From NCBI GenBank assembly GCA_020747015.1, contig JAGTJM010000016.1, positions 186,001 to 250,000 of the forward strand: a stretch of DNA of 64,000 bases, read 5' to 3'. Shown one piece after another: positions 11,887-22,728 of the stretch (positions are counted from its first letter, which is position 1; every line of letters starts with the position of its first letter). Made by a program: the position numbers and the translations under genes. The notes under the pieces are model-generated. The model was not told the origin of the DNA, made no database searches, and was given only the letters and a program-made list of their open reading frames with translations. The stretch is from Pyrenochaeta sp. MPI-SDFR-AT-0127 (taxonomy: Eukaryota; Ascomycota; Dothideomycetes; Pleosporales; Cucurbitariaceae).

Positions 11887-13911
11887 CTAATTCAAGAGAT
11901 TCGCCATGTTGTGAGGGATGGGTCCGGTAGGGCTCTCGATGTGATTCCGCTGTGAGCTGGCGGTTGATGGGCGAGAGTCACTTGTCGGAGACGTAGGAAA
12001 ACGATACTCAGTTTCTTCCCGCAATTGCTCGCTAGGCGTGCGAGGTTTGACTGGCGTAAAGCTCTCCATCACTGGTCGTTTGGGTGACTGATTGTTGCGT
12101 TGGTCGGCGTCAGAAAGAGGCAACATGACAAACTCGGGCTTTATCCTAGTGACCCTCGCCCCTTTCTTGGGCGTGGTCGGATTCTTCCTCTTCTCAACAT
12201 GAATGACGTCGTGGACATTCTCTTTGGGTGTTGATTGTAAGTGGGGTTTGAAATTCGACTCGATGATAGTAAGTGAAGGGTCGCTGGCCTTGGCCAGTGG
12301 CTTTCCCACAGGCTTCGTGGAAGATTTCGTGGCTTTGAACACAACGTTGATACCCGGACCTTCTTTCTTCGCCTCTTTCTTCACTTTGCTCTTGTTTGTT
12401 GTCTTCTTTGGCTGTGCTTTAAGCTTTCTCGCAGATGGCTTCGACGCAACCTTGCCAAAGAGATCCATCTGGGCATCCGATTTCCGTTTCGTACCCTTCT
12501 TTGACGGTGTAGATGGGTCCTGCTTGACCATAGATTGAGGACGCATGTGCGGGCTTTGACCGGGTGTTAGCTGGCCTGCACTTCGAATAACACCAGATTT
12601 GCGTGGAGTTCCAATGACAACCTCCGCTTTTTGCTTCTCCTTGACTTTGCTCACATCTTCGTCCGTGACCACCTTGAAATCCATAGGATCATCCCACCTT
12701 CGCATATTTGCATGGCGAGCGACCTCATCGCAAGGGCCCTTGACCACCAGATCCCAAATGTCCTCAAGATCTTTGCCCATAGGTTCTGGATCATTGTTGA
12801 GCCAAATTGTAACGCCGTCTCGTCGATCTTTTACGATGTTACACATTTCGCGAGCTATCCTGCGAACGCCAGGAACCTTCAAAGTGGTACCAGCCACAAT
12901 GACAGCGTCTGGCCGCATACGCATGTCATATGTTGCGCAAGAACCAATCGATTCGTCATCTGGGTTATGTTCGTTGTATAACACCATGCGAGGGCGCAGT
13001 CGCCCAATACCATGGCTCCGCTTGTCTGCAACTTGACGAATCGTGTCATTCTCGACACAACTTGGGCAAGGCGGTGGAGTAGGACCGTTGAACATAGCGG
13101 CGTCGAAAGGCGAAAGCGCATGACATTTCGAGCAGACCATGTAGTCAAGGCCTCCATGCACTTGAACTGTCCTGGGCCAGGGGCCTTTCTTTGGTAACGG
13201 TACTTGGGTGCTGAGCGGGGAGAGTGAAGTGTCGATGCCATCAACATTCTGGGTATACAAGCGCATCAGGCGTCCTTCCTGAGCCAGGGTTGCGAGGAGG
13301 TGGTGGAAGGCGGTGGGCTCCGCAGACTTTGTGTGTTGAGAGAGTGTGCGCACCATATCGTGGAATGTCGAAGTAGAAGTGTCGTCTTGATATACAGAGG
13401 CATCGAACAGGTCTTTGCCTGAGGACTTGAGCTTATGCTCTTTCTTGAGCGAATTAAACAAGCCCGTCGCAGATCGGAAGTCGGGAATGCCTGCTGACAC
13501 CGATATGCCTGCACCTGCTATCACGACGATTTTTCGCTTCTTGTGCAGAACCCTCAGCAAGCGCTGGAGCTGCGGGAGCTCCTCGTCAGCGACATGTGCC
13601 CCTGAAAGATCAAGATATTCTGCTGTACGCTCTTTTGGGTCCACAGTCTTCCTTCGCTTGCGGGGGCGCTGATCGTCATCGTTGCTGGAAGGTGGAGAAG
13701 GCATGTCTTCAGGCGCAGGAGACGCCTTGGCGGATGAGCGTCGGGAGGAAGACGGTGATATGTACGCTCGCTGCTGGGAAAACGAACAGTCGATGCCCGT
13801 AGGGGGTGTGGGCGAACGAGAGAGAAAAGAAACTTCGGAATCGGAGACATAAGAGGAAGGGACGGAGCTGAGCGGCGAGCTCGGCTCGTTATCCAGTGTA
13901 CAATAGTCCAT
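11887..13911 (-). CDS. Hst3/Hst4-type NAD-dependent histone deacetylase (sirtuin)
   Basis: A single-exon frame of 674 aa from ATG at 13911 (MDYCTLDNEP). Residues 1-95 are Ser/Pro-rich and end in a basic RKRRK nuclear signal. The sirtuin core follows: GAGIS and GIPDFRS (residues about 132-146), TQNVDG (220-225), catalytic His252 in VHGG, a zinc ligand set Cys260/Cys263 and Cys282/Cys285, NEHNPDD and AGTTLKVPG. Residues about 390-674 are a low-complexity basic tail rich in Lys, Ser and Pro. The NEHNPDD block and long tails match the Hst3/Hst4 class, which removes acetyl from histone H3 Lys56 and guards genome stability; that substrate is inferred from the family. Confidence 0.92.
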   Translation of the reverse strand: MDYCTLDNEPSSPLSSVPSSYVSDSEVSFLSRSPTPPTGIDCSFSQQRAYISPSSSRRSSAKASPAPEDMPSPPSSNDDDQRPRKRRKTVDPKERTAEYLDLSGAHVADEELPQLQRLLRVLHKKRKIVVIAGAGISVSAGIPDFRSATGLFNSLKKEHKLKSSGKDLFDASVYQDDTSTSTFHDMVRTLSQHTKSAEPTAFHHLLATLAQEGRLMRLYTQNVDGIDTSLSPLSTQVPLPKKGPWPRTVQVHGGLDYMVCSKCHALSPFDAAMFNGPTPPPCPSCVENDTIRQVADKRSHGIGRLRPRMVLYNEHNPDDESIGSCATYDMRMRPDAVIVAGTTLKVPGVRRIAREMCNIVKDRRDGVTIWLNNDPEPMGKDLEDIWDLVVKGPCDEVARHANMRRWDDPMDFKVVTDEDVSKVKEKQKAEVVIGTPRKSGVIRSAGQLTPGQSPHMRPQSMVKQDPSTPSKKGTKRKSDAQMDLFGKVASKPSARKLKAQPKKTTNKSKVKKEAKKEGPGINVVFKATKSSTKPVGKPLAKASDPSLTIIESNFKPHLQSTPKENVHDVIHVEKRKNPTTPKKGARVTRIKPEFVMLPLSDADQRNNQSPKRPVMESFTPVKPRTPSEQLREETEYRFPTSPTSDSRPSTASSQRNHIESPTGPIPHNMANLLN

Positions 13912-15150
13912 GGTGAGGGGAAGGGGCGGCTTCAAGTACTGGGGTGTGTGCGATAAAAGGAAGCGACAATCGGGTGTCGCAGGAAGGGTCGAGAGGCTGC
14001 GATGAACGTGCAGCGCCTTCTTGATTCAGGGACACACCGCGCTTCGTCTATGCAACGCGGTTCACGGGGTTAATGTCGCGGCCCAGCTCAGCATAGATGC
14101 GTGCGATGGGAATCTTCGTTCTGGTCGTGTCCTGAACAGTCGTGGGAGTCGTGATTGTGTCGAAGAGCGGGTGAGTTGGCTGTGGGTCGCTGCCGTCACC
14201 GCTGGTAGTGAGATGCCCAGGTCGAGGAATGTCGTGAATATGGGGAGCTGCGCTAGGCCATTGTGAATGTATGACGAAGTGCAACAATTATAGGCCAGGT
14301 GCGCGTCGGGTGCAGACGCGCTGTCGCGGTGGGGCGGCGTTGGGCGAATTGAGGAGGTTGGAGGTCGTGGTGAACGACTGCCGGAGGAAGGAGCGTTGAC
14401 ACTGAGCCTTGCCAAGCGTAGCTCGACTGTTTACACTTGGGACGGGACAATGCCGATTCCCAAAACCGCGAGACGTGGCCGTCCGCGTCAATGTCCAGTA
14501 CAAAGACCAAACAGCAATCAACATGCGCTGCAACTAACAGTAATTACTGCTTTGAAATCTTCGTGCGCCGTCCCTTAGGGCAGCGCATCTCAATACCCGT
14601 CTGCGGACAGCCACGGCGCATGGAACTGCTCTGGCAGTGGGGAGGATGCAGCATCTGCACATCTGCAGGCGCTGCACAGCTCGTCACGTGTAGCACTCCT
14701 ATGGCAACGTGCATGCGCAGCGCACTGTTTATCTAAACATGGTCCACCGCAATTCAGTGCGCAGCTCTCGCACTAGAGCGACGAAGCTGTGCACCACGAA
14801 GCTCTCACGAACAGCACACGCACCTGAGAGGCTGAAGATGCGCTAGGAAGAGCTAGCGCTTCGCTTACTGCCGAGAGTCGATCCTGGTCGAGTCTTACCA
14901 ACCAGAGAACGGCCTCACAAACTCCCACCTGCATCGTGGACACTGAAGCCTTCTCAGAGTCCTGGACCGCCTTCAAAACTCCGTCTCTTTGTTCTGTCCT
15001 CTTCGTGATACCCGGCGATACTTTCGTCACTTGATCTGTTCTTTCGATGCGTTAAGCTTGTCCAACCGTCTCTTACGATTTTGTTCACCTTCTATTTGCA
15101 CTCGCAACAAGACGCGCACACCAGCCTGGTCGTCACAAACTACCGCCATA
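13912..15150. other. Divergent promoter region between sirtuin and MED16 genes
   Basis: 1.2 kb, GC-rich on the sirtuin side. Overlapping short frames exist on the minus strand at 14048-14415, but they do not connect to any family I know. CACGTG occurs near 14694. No gene is supported. Confidence 0.45.
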
Positions 15151-18100
15151 ATGGACACGGCTTATAATATGGATGTAGATGATCTCTTTGGGGACTCAGA
15201 ACATGTGACTCTGCAGACCATCAACGCCACACCACCAGTGAAAGGGCTCGCTAGACGAGTCGACGAATTAGCATCCAGCGGCTGTTGCCAGTAAGTCATC
15301 ATTCTGAAAGAGGATCACATTGAAAGCTGCTGGGAAATTGAGATTCTCTCACGTGATTTCCCCATTGACTATTGACAGGAGAGTCACATGGTCAAAGAAC
15401 GGTTGCGTTGCGTACATTAGCCCAGATGGCTACAGCGTCAACCTCAAAGTCTTTTCCCGAGACGCGGAAACTGGCAAGTGGGACCTTGGTAAAGATGTTG
15501 CTCTAGAACTTCCACAAGGACGTGATCTTTTCCCCTTCGTTCACCTCTCATGGAGCCACCTAGGCAACGATCTAGCCGTCATGGATGAGGCTGGCCGTGT
15601 CATGGTCTTCACATGTGCTATGGCCTTAGATCGCCTGCACTTCATACGCGCGGAATTAGCTCATCCAGAGTCAGAGGTCGATGCTGTTGTAGGCATGCAT
15701 TGGCTTGCTATACTTCCATATGAACAGAAGGTCAGACACTCCCATCTCGACCGCTCTTGCAATCTAATTCAAACATAGAACCACATCGCATGGTCGGCTG
15801 AGCGAGAAAGGGGCAAATGGAAGTGGAATATCAAGTCCCACATGTTCCACGATGCACATCATCCGGTGGACGGCAAGGCATCGCTCATCTACCTCAAAAG
15901 ACATGGCGAGCTAAAGCTTCGTTTCCAACAGAATGACAACAACTGGCACGAGTCATCTGCTCAACTAGGACCCATGGTTTCCACCAAAGAGCCTTTTACG
16001 CATGCAGCTTTTGCGTCCAACAACGGTATGCGGGAGTGATGAACAGTCCCTCGTTGATGTTACTGACGATGCAATAGATAATAGTTTGCTCTTGGCAGCT
16101 TACGACGTGAAGAGGCGCCTGCATTTGTACCGAGTCGAGACTGTCTGGAATGTCCCAAGTGAGAAACGAAGCCAGAACACAGGTCCATTCGACAAACCCA
16201 TAATACAGGTCTCACTAATCACCGTTGAGGATAGTTGTAATCCTATAGATATCAGCAGTGGAGACCTAAGCAATGGTACAGAGCCAAGAGGAGTAGCTGC
16301 GGCGCAACTTACTCATCTTAACTTCCTACCTATCACACCGGAAGATGGCGATGGTTCGGTGCCTACGATTCAGGCAATCTTTTGCAGACCGCCAAATCTC
16401 ATCTCTTTTGATCAACTAAGTCCACAAGAGACACCTCATAGTGTTCTAGTGAAGTGGGGAGTGCACCAAGCTCAACAGAACCAGCTACATCCGAGCCTCG
16501 ATCAGGTTACCTCTAAGAAGAAGAGTGTCAGTTCTGTTCCAGCGCGAACCACCTTTTATCTTAAAAGACAAACCGACTTCATACTGCATGCGGTCGTGCT
16601 AGCTTTTCACCCAATTTGGTACAACATGCTTTTGGCTTTCTGCTACAGTGACGGCACCATCGAGTTTAGGAAACGAGCCACACTAGAGTGCATCATCCCA
16701 GATGGCAACACCGACACGGTAACCTCCCTCTTGCAAGCAGGCTTTGTATTTCCACACGCTGAGCCTTCGCTACATGTTGCCTTCTCGCCGAATCATTGCA
16801 TGGCAGTATGCATGCAGCAAGAAGGCTCCATCAAAACCCGCTCAATGGAGTATCAAGATGGCACATTAGCCACGGATGAGATTGACGATACACGACACTC
16901 CGCTGCTCTTGCAGCACTTATTTTGCAATCATCTTCTGCAGCAAACCAGTACTACTCCAGTGATGACATCTTCGCCATCATCGGGCCACTGTCCGACAAA
17001 AAGAAGCAAGACTTTACAAATCTCCTCTTCGAAGGCTTGCAGGTCAATATCGACTGTGGCATAGACGAAATGTCCAACAACCATCTCATTCTTCTCGGCC
17101 GATCGCCCTTCTTCGTCAAAACGCTGTCAGCAATGCATCTACTTGGCCTCGAGGGTTCAATCAATCGGAGCCTGTCAAGTAAAATGGCCTGGATCATCCT
17201 GAATATCAAATACGTAACGCAGATCTTAACAACAATAGCACGCATGCACGGTGCCCTTGACAAGACTTCTCTCCGTCCAGAAGTGGTACCTCAATTCATC
17301 GGCATCTGTCGATGGGTTATGCACTTCATGGCGTACACACTTGACGAGCTTTTCACAATCGGGCGTGCGGTACAGGACATTCCCCCAGCCTCTTTGACCC
17401 GCGAAGTACTCGAAGCAAAGATCCATGAACTCAACAAACCCGCTGTGCTGCTGTTGCTGAGTGCCTTCCCACGAGCTATGATGAAACTCTGGGCTCAGCC
17501 TATAGCCTGGGTAAAACGGTCTGCAGAGACGTTCACCAACGCCGCTGCTCCGACTCCCAGTCCTGAGATACGCCGCTTATACACACCACTGCAAGTAGCA
17601 GTCAACGAGATTCCATTTGAGTGGCGCTGGTTTGAAGTCCTCGTTTCAGAAACACATAACCTCGTCCGCGGCACGTACAAGAAAGCCAATCTATCGGATT
17701 CCCAGAGGAACGCCGTAGAGCGCGAGCTCCTCCTCGGCAAGGTTCCAGACATTTTGCTCCCCATTGCAAAACGCTTAGTCACTGATTCTCTCTGGAACAG
17801 TAACCAGCAAGGCGGCTGCCTTTCCGATAAACTAGATGTTGGGCGTCTCATGTTCTTCGATACAACGTGGCTGGGCTTCCAGGAGTCTAAACGTGGCGCA
17901 GTATGGCATGACCAGCACGTCGTAGACGTATGTCAGAAGATGATTATACGCGGTGTAGGAACACAGAGCCATCCGAGCACGAGTCCGCAGCAGAATCGGG
18001 GCAGGAGCGATAGTATTCAGAGCGTCAATGGCGGTGTTGGGGATGGAGGGAAGAAGAGGAGTCAATTGAGGCAATGCGTAAGGTGTGGAGAGTACATGGA

Positions 18101-18224
18101 GGATGTTGTACAAGGGTTGCCGGGCTATGCACCGCATCATGCGAGCTGGCTAATGGGTGTTGCCAAACATTGTGTTTGTGGAAATAGCTGGATGCTTGCT
18201 GGCGAGAAGAAGAAGACGAGATAG
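15151..18224 (+). CDS. MED16: Mediator complex subunit 16 (Sin4)
   Basis: Coding sequence joins 15151-15290, 15379-15730, 15779-16025 and 16078-18224, 961 aa; all three introns are short, GT-AG, and preserve frame. It begins MDTAYNMDVDDLFGDSE. The N-terminal half has WD40-like strands (RVTWSKNGCVAYISPDG, HLSWSHLGNDLAVMDEAGRVMVF), as in fungal Med16. The central part is helical. The C-terminus carries a Cys cluster, CVRCGEYMEDV...HCVCGNSW, typical of the Med16 C-terminal bridge. Med16 is a tail-module subunit that relays activator signals to RNA polymerase II. Residues near the C-terminus (TQSHPSTSPQQNRGRSDS) are disordered. It is head-to-head with the sirtuin gene. Confidence 0.9.
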
Positions 18225-18589
18225 ATCTCTGAGTTTGCTTTTGATGAAAAGACATCTTAAACTCTACGGGAAAGGAACCACACTTTCACTACAACACACA
18301 CGTGACAGGGGACACACAAAAAGAGAAAAAGCCCAGGCAGTACAAGGCCTCTTGAATCGGGTTTGAAAACCCTGTCTCCAAGGTATGATACGGGTGAATC
18401 TCACAATAGCGAAGTGGCAAGAGGCAAGTGATTGGGTGTTCATTCTTCATTCAGATTGCAGAATCTGCGCTTTTCATGTGGTGCATCATAACTTCCGCAT
18501 GCCTATCTCAGGCTTATCATGAAAGCCCCAAGACGCCAGGTGACCAAAGATAGAGTACAACCGTCGAAGCAGACATTGTGTTAAACAAT
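18225..18589. other. Spacer between convergent MED16 and OLA1 3' ends
   Basis: 365 bp, presumably the two 3' UTRs. Nothing else is seen. Confidence 0.5.
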
Positions 18590-20077
18590 CTATGACTTCG
18601 CGGCACCGGCCTTGATGAGCAGGATATCGCCGTCCTCAACAACGTACTCCTTACCCTTAGTCATGATCTTACCCTTTGCCTTGACGGATGCCTCGTCACC
18701 TTCCTCCCTTAGTACGCTGTAGTTGTACACGATCGCCTGGATAAATGTCTTCTCAAAGTCACCATGAATAACACCTGCAGCCTGTGGTGCCTTGGTGCCA
18801 TTCCGTATGGTCCATTGCCTAACCTCATCGGTACCGGTTGTGAAGAAACTGCCAAGGTTGAGGGCCTTGCGCATAGTGGTGACAACCTTTGGAAGAGCAG
18901 ACTTGGTACCAACGTTCTTGCACTCCTCAGCGGCCTCCTCATCGGTCATGGCGGCGAGGCGCTCTTCGAACTGTACAGAGATGGGAATAACTGGGTCACC
19001 AGTAGCATTCTCCTTCACCCACTGGGCGATCTTGGGCAAGTGCTTATTCTTTTGGCGGATATAGTCCTTCTCGCTGAGGTTGACAAGATAGACAACAGGC
19101 TTAGCAGAGAGGAGGAACAGAGGGTTGATGACCTCGACCTAATGAGATGTAAGCAGAGTTACATGCGGCGCAGTCTCGAGAATAACAAAATAAGTGTTTG
19201 TGTCGGTCAGAAAAGGACGTCTCTTCAGGGAGGCCCGGCGTTACGGGGCCATCAGAGAGCTGGGATTATAGAGCAATCGCTCTTTGTCATCTTGTAACAT
19301 GGAAGGGTAGGGAAAATACAAGAAGCTGTACATACCTCCTTGGGCGACCAGTCGCCTTTTCGGACGTCCTTGCCGTCATTGAGCATGGCGAGGATCTTCT
19401 CCACGGTAGCCAGCTCTTCCTTGAGCTTCTTCATCTCCAAACTCTGACCGCCTCTCCTGGTCTCCTTGACAAGATTCGCGTGAGATTTCTCAACGAATTC
19501 AATGTCCTTGAGGCGCAATTCCTCGGCGATGATGTCCAAGTCTCGGATTGGGTCGACGTCGCCTTCGACGTGGATAATCTCGGCATCGTCGAAACACCTT
19601 ACAACCTGGAAGATGGCATCGACAGCGCGAATGTGTGACAAGAAAGCATTTCCAAGGCCAGCACCGGTCGAGGCGCCGCGGGTGAGACCAGCAATGTCAT
19701 ATACTGTCAAGTTTGCGGGCACGACCGACTTGGGCTTGTACTGCTCGACAAGCCAGTCGAAACGGTCGTCTGGGACGATGACGCGAGCTTCTTCTGGGTC
19801 GATGGTGGCATATGGAAAGTTCTGCGCAGGTTAGCGCATTTTCCGCAGTGCGATCTGAGTGTAACTTACGGCAGGGTTACCAAGGGAGCACTTGGTAATG
19901 GCCTGGAAGAGAGTCGATTTACCGACATTTGCGAGGCCGACCTGGCGTCTACTGTTAATGTGAGAACGTGGCAACGCAGAGCTAAGCAGGGCTCTCACTC
20001 ACGATGCCGCTCTTGAGGCTGTTGCCCGGCCTGCCGAGAGGGAGCTTCTCCTCCTTGACTGCTTTCTTGGGAGGCAT
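18590..20077 (-). CDS. OLA1: Obg-like ATPase 1 (Ola1/YchF GTPase family)
   Basis: Exons are 20003-20077, 19870-19941, 19336-19821 and 18590-19138, giving 393 aa, the usual Ola1 length. Exon 1 ends LKSGI and exon 2 supplies the P-loop GLANVGKST. Exon 3 has NFPYATI, the switch-like DIAGLTRGASTGAGLGN and the coiled-coil hairpin RLKDIEFVEKSHANLVKET. Exon 4 has the YLVNLSEKDY block and the TGS domain ending in GKIMTKGKEYVVEDGDILL. Ola1 binds and hydrolyses ATP in preference to GTP and acts on translation and stress responses in the cytosol. The first ATG (MPPKKAVKEEK) is preceded by an open in-frame stretch that resembles a mitochondrial leader but has no ATG (see findings). All introns are GT-AG. 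Confidence 0.95.
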
Positions 20078-20753
20078 CTTTTTCTTCTTGGGCGCAGACG
20101 CGTAGGTGCGGGCTGCGGCAAAAGTGATGAAAAATTTGAGAGAAGAAAAGCGGCAGGCAGTGCTTGCTGCCGGGCGGTAAAAAGTGGGTATCAACGAAGA
20201 GAAGGAAAAGGTGAGAGGATTGGTGGGGGGCGTTGTGAGAATGGAGGGGCGGGAGAGGTGACTTTGCAGCCAGCTCTCTCCGTGGTTCCTTGGGCTTGGG
20301 TGGTGGGCAAAAATTGACCTGCAGCGACACCAACCGAATTCTGCAGGAGAGCGCCCGGCTTAGCGCCTGAGGAATGTCGAGTTTGCGTGTGTGTGTGTTT
20401 GGCGTGTTTGGCGTGTTTGGCGTGTTTGCACCTTTTGCCCAGAAGCGGACAGGCTTCCCGGCCTTGGGTGTGCTGCTCGCTCCTCGCCGACTGTGCCAAC
20501 CGTGGGTCAATGTCGTCTGCCACGATGTCTTGCACACTTACCCCCACACATTGTCCTCTAGATACCCTCTGAAGGGCTGGTCCCACTCCCACACCTTTCC
20601 TGTATTCTTTGCTCAATCATCTCCCAACTGTTCAGCGCATTCCTTTTCCGGATTGTTCTTGATAACCCCCAGCCTACCTAGTTGGGGCGGGCATTGCGTA
20701 ATATACCCCAGCATTTGCTCAAGCAGTCATCTGTACATACCGAATCCCGCACA
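20078..20753. promoter_or_regulatory. Shared divergent promoter of OLA1 and the DeSI-type peptidase gene
   Basis: 676 bp between two opposite start codons. It contains the TTTGGCGTG tandem repeat and pyrimidine-rich stretches near the plus-strand start. No further gene is seen. Confidence 0.5.
20398..20428. repeat. Tandem 9-bp repeat TTTGGCGTG, three copies plus partial
   Basis: Three exact copies at 20398-20424 followed by TTTG, directly after a (GT)n run. It lies in the shared promoter of OLA1 (minus) and the DeSI peptidase gene (plus). It may be a variable-length site or a protein-binding array; neither is shown. Confidence 0.85.
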
Positions 20754-21663
20754 ATGGCGACCTCCACCCGCCCGAAACCTTCTCGCAAGAGCTCTGGGAA
20801 CCACCGCAGCACATTATCACTCCAACGGACCGAAGTCAGCATAAACATCTACGACCTTCTCCCTCCAGGCAAAGTCTCTACAGTTCTATGGGCAATTGGC
20901 AGTTCTCTCCTGCACTCGGGCGTTGTAATTGGCGACAAGGAATATGCCTACGGAGGACACGATCGGCGAAACTTGACAGGCGTATACTGGACCAAACCAG
21001 GACAAGAGCCGCCCGGCGGTACCTTCAAGCAAGCAGTTCTACACGGCTTCTCCTTCCGGCCAGCAGCAGAGCTAGACGCTATAATCCAAGAGGTACGACA
21101 CCTCTCTTCAGCAAACTACTAAGCTGACTTGAAACAGGCCTCACAAGAATTCCAAGGCACATCCTACAACCTCCTCACCAAGAACTGCAATCACTTTACC
21201 TCCTACCTCTGCGAGAAACTCACAGGGCGCACAGCCCCGAGCTGGCTTAATCGCGCCGCTAGCATAGGCGTAGCTCTCCCATGCGTTGTGCCACGGGAAT
21301 GGATAGCGCCACCGGAATATGATACTGCGGATGGAGAGCTCCTTGACGAGGACTTTGAAGACGAAAGAGCGTCTATGCTTCGACACGATCGACAACGACG
21401 CCATCGCACAGCTGCAGAGGACCAAGGCTGGGAGGACGAAAGTCATTCTGCTGGCAGCAGTCGAAGTGAGCAGGGAGGCGCAAGAGGGCATATTGGGTAT
21501 TCGTCCGCAAATCAGTGAGTCGCCTTGCACGAGCCACGTCCAAGTCTCATACTGACATTACACCTTCAGTGCACCCCGGTTGGTCAACGTCAAAGAGACC
21601 GATAGCAGTGGTAGGACGTTGCCGTCAGCGGAGAGAGCGCCGTTACCCAAGAATATAACATGA
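20754..21663 (+). CDS. PPPDE-family thiol peptidase (DeSI-type deSUMOylating/deubiquitinating)
   Basis: Coding sequence joins 20754-21092, 21138-21514 and 21570-21663, 269 aa; the introns are 45 and 55 nt. The last exon was found because the frame closes at TGA 21661-21663 only after splicing out GTGAGT...TTCAG. The PPPDE core spans residues about 25-160. The catalytic His is in LLHSGVVIGDKEYAYGG and the catalytic Cys in LLTKNCNHFTSYLCEKL, a spacing and context typical of DESI1/2 proteins. The C-terminal third is acidic then Arg/Ser-rich, without domain. DeSI enzymes remove SUMO or ubiquitin from substrates in cytosol or nucleus; which one applies here is not known. Confidence 0.9.
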
Positions 21664-21820
21664 CTCTTGAATTGCTATTCACGTGTCTGAAGCCCTACAT
21701 GTACAGTGCTCAATCCTACATCTGCCTATCTTGACATGTGACCCTCGAATGCCCATGCGCCTGACGATGCCATATTTGGTACACAAATTGAATACGTACT
21801 CGCACTTGGATGTCGCCCCT

Positions 21821-22471
21821 CTAACCCAATCGCCTTGGCTTCTTGCTCCTGACACCGCCAAACTTTAGTCTTGTCGAATCCGACAGCTTCACGATCAAGC
21901 CCCTAATTCTCTTTCCCTCAGCCCCCAGAATCGCTTTTGTGACTGCCTCCCTTCCTGGCCCAAACCCTCTATACACCAACTCCAACTTTGTGATCTGCGG
22001 TAACAAGCCCTTGTCGATAATTCTGCTCATCACAAACGCTGCAAGCTGGTATCCGGCATCGTACGTCCCCCGCCCAGCTTTTCGAAAGCCAATGTTGCCG
22101 CAGGATACGCTGATGAGGGCATCGCGATTGGGCTTGGAGAGAGTCAAGTGTGTGTTGTGCTTGGTAGCATAGATGTGTAGTTTGTGTCGGTCGTCCTCTT
22201 CCCAGTCGCGGATGGCGAGGTTCCGCAGAGTGGATGGGGAAGAGCCAGGAATCAGATTGCTGAAGTAATCGGGAGAGGCACGGTGGTAGTTTTGGTCTAC
22301 AGTGCTCATCAGAGAGTCGAGCGTGTGTTCTGTCTTCGTTTCATCCCGCGGTGGTGGAGCGAGCGTCCGCGCAGTGTGGGAGAAGGGTCGCAGCGATCGC
22401 GTTTGCCGGCATGGTGAGCATATTGTGGATTGGAGGGAGCGAAAGGCTCGAATAGCGGTGTTGTTGGCCAT
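21821..22471 (-). CDS. MRPS18: Mitochondrial small-subunit ribosomal protein uS11m
   Basis: A single exon of 216 aa from ATG at 22471 (MANNTAIRAFR). The first 45 residues are basic and Ser/Thr-rich, with FSHTAR, as in a mitochondrial targeting peptide. The C-terminal 120 residues follow the bacterial S11 pattern: HIYATKHNTHLTLS, SCGNIGFRKAGRGTYDAGYQLA, LELVYRGFGPGREAVTKAIL and IVKLSDSTRLKFGGVRSKKPRR. This protein sits at the platform of the mitoribosome near the mRNA exit. It is head-to-head with TIM44, so two mitochondrial genes share one promoter. The symbol follows the yeast name for the S11 homologue. Confidence 0.92.
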   Translation of the reverse strand: MANNTAIRAFRSLQSTICSPCRQTRSLRPFSHTARTLAPPPRDETKTEHTLDSLMSTVDQNYHRASPDYFSNLIPGSSPSTLRNLAIRDWEEDDRHKLHIYATKHNTHLTLSKPNRDALISVSCGNIGFRKAGRGTYDAGYQLAAFVMSRIIDKGLLPQITKLELVYRGFGPGREAVTKAILGAEGKRIRGLIVKLSDSTRLKFGGVRSKKPRRLG

Positions 22472-22728
22472 CTTTGAGGGGTGCTGAATTGGCAATGGCT
22501 GCCACCAATTGGGGTTCGGAGATGGTGATGGACTAGAATGTCGAAGAAAGTTGCAATGTTAGAGCTTGGCATGCCCGACCCTGGCCGATGCGGAAGAAAA
22601 TGGCATCGCCGCTGGCCGCATGACTTTCCTCTCATCCTCCGCCGCGCCCACTACCTGACTGTACATCTTCCGGGCCGGGTTTAATTCAATTTCTTTCGCA
22701 GAAAGCCTCTTGTTACACATAGAAGAGG
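22472..22728. promoter_or_regulatory. 257-bp divergent promoter shared by uS11m and TIM44
   Basis: The two start codons face away from each other across 257 bp, so both mitochondrial genes are probably co-expressed from one nucleosome-free region. No specific site is recognised. Confidence 0.6.

Noticed and set aside
14048..14415. Minus-strand frames between sirtuin and MED16, one ending ARIYAELGRDINPVNRVA
   Set aside because: Two overlapping frames of similar length, no recognisable family, no splice structure that joins them.
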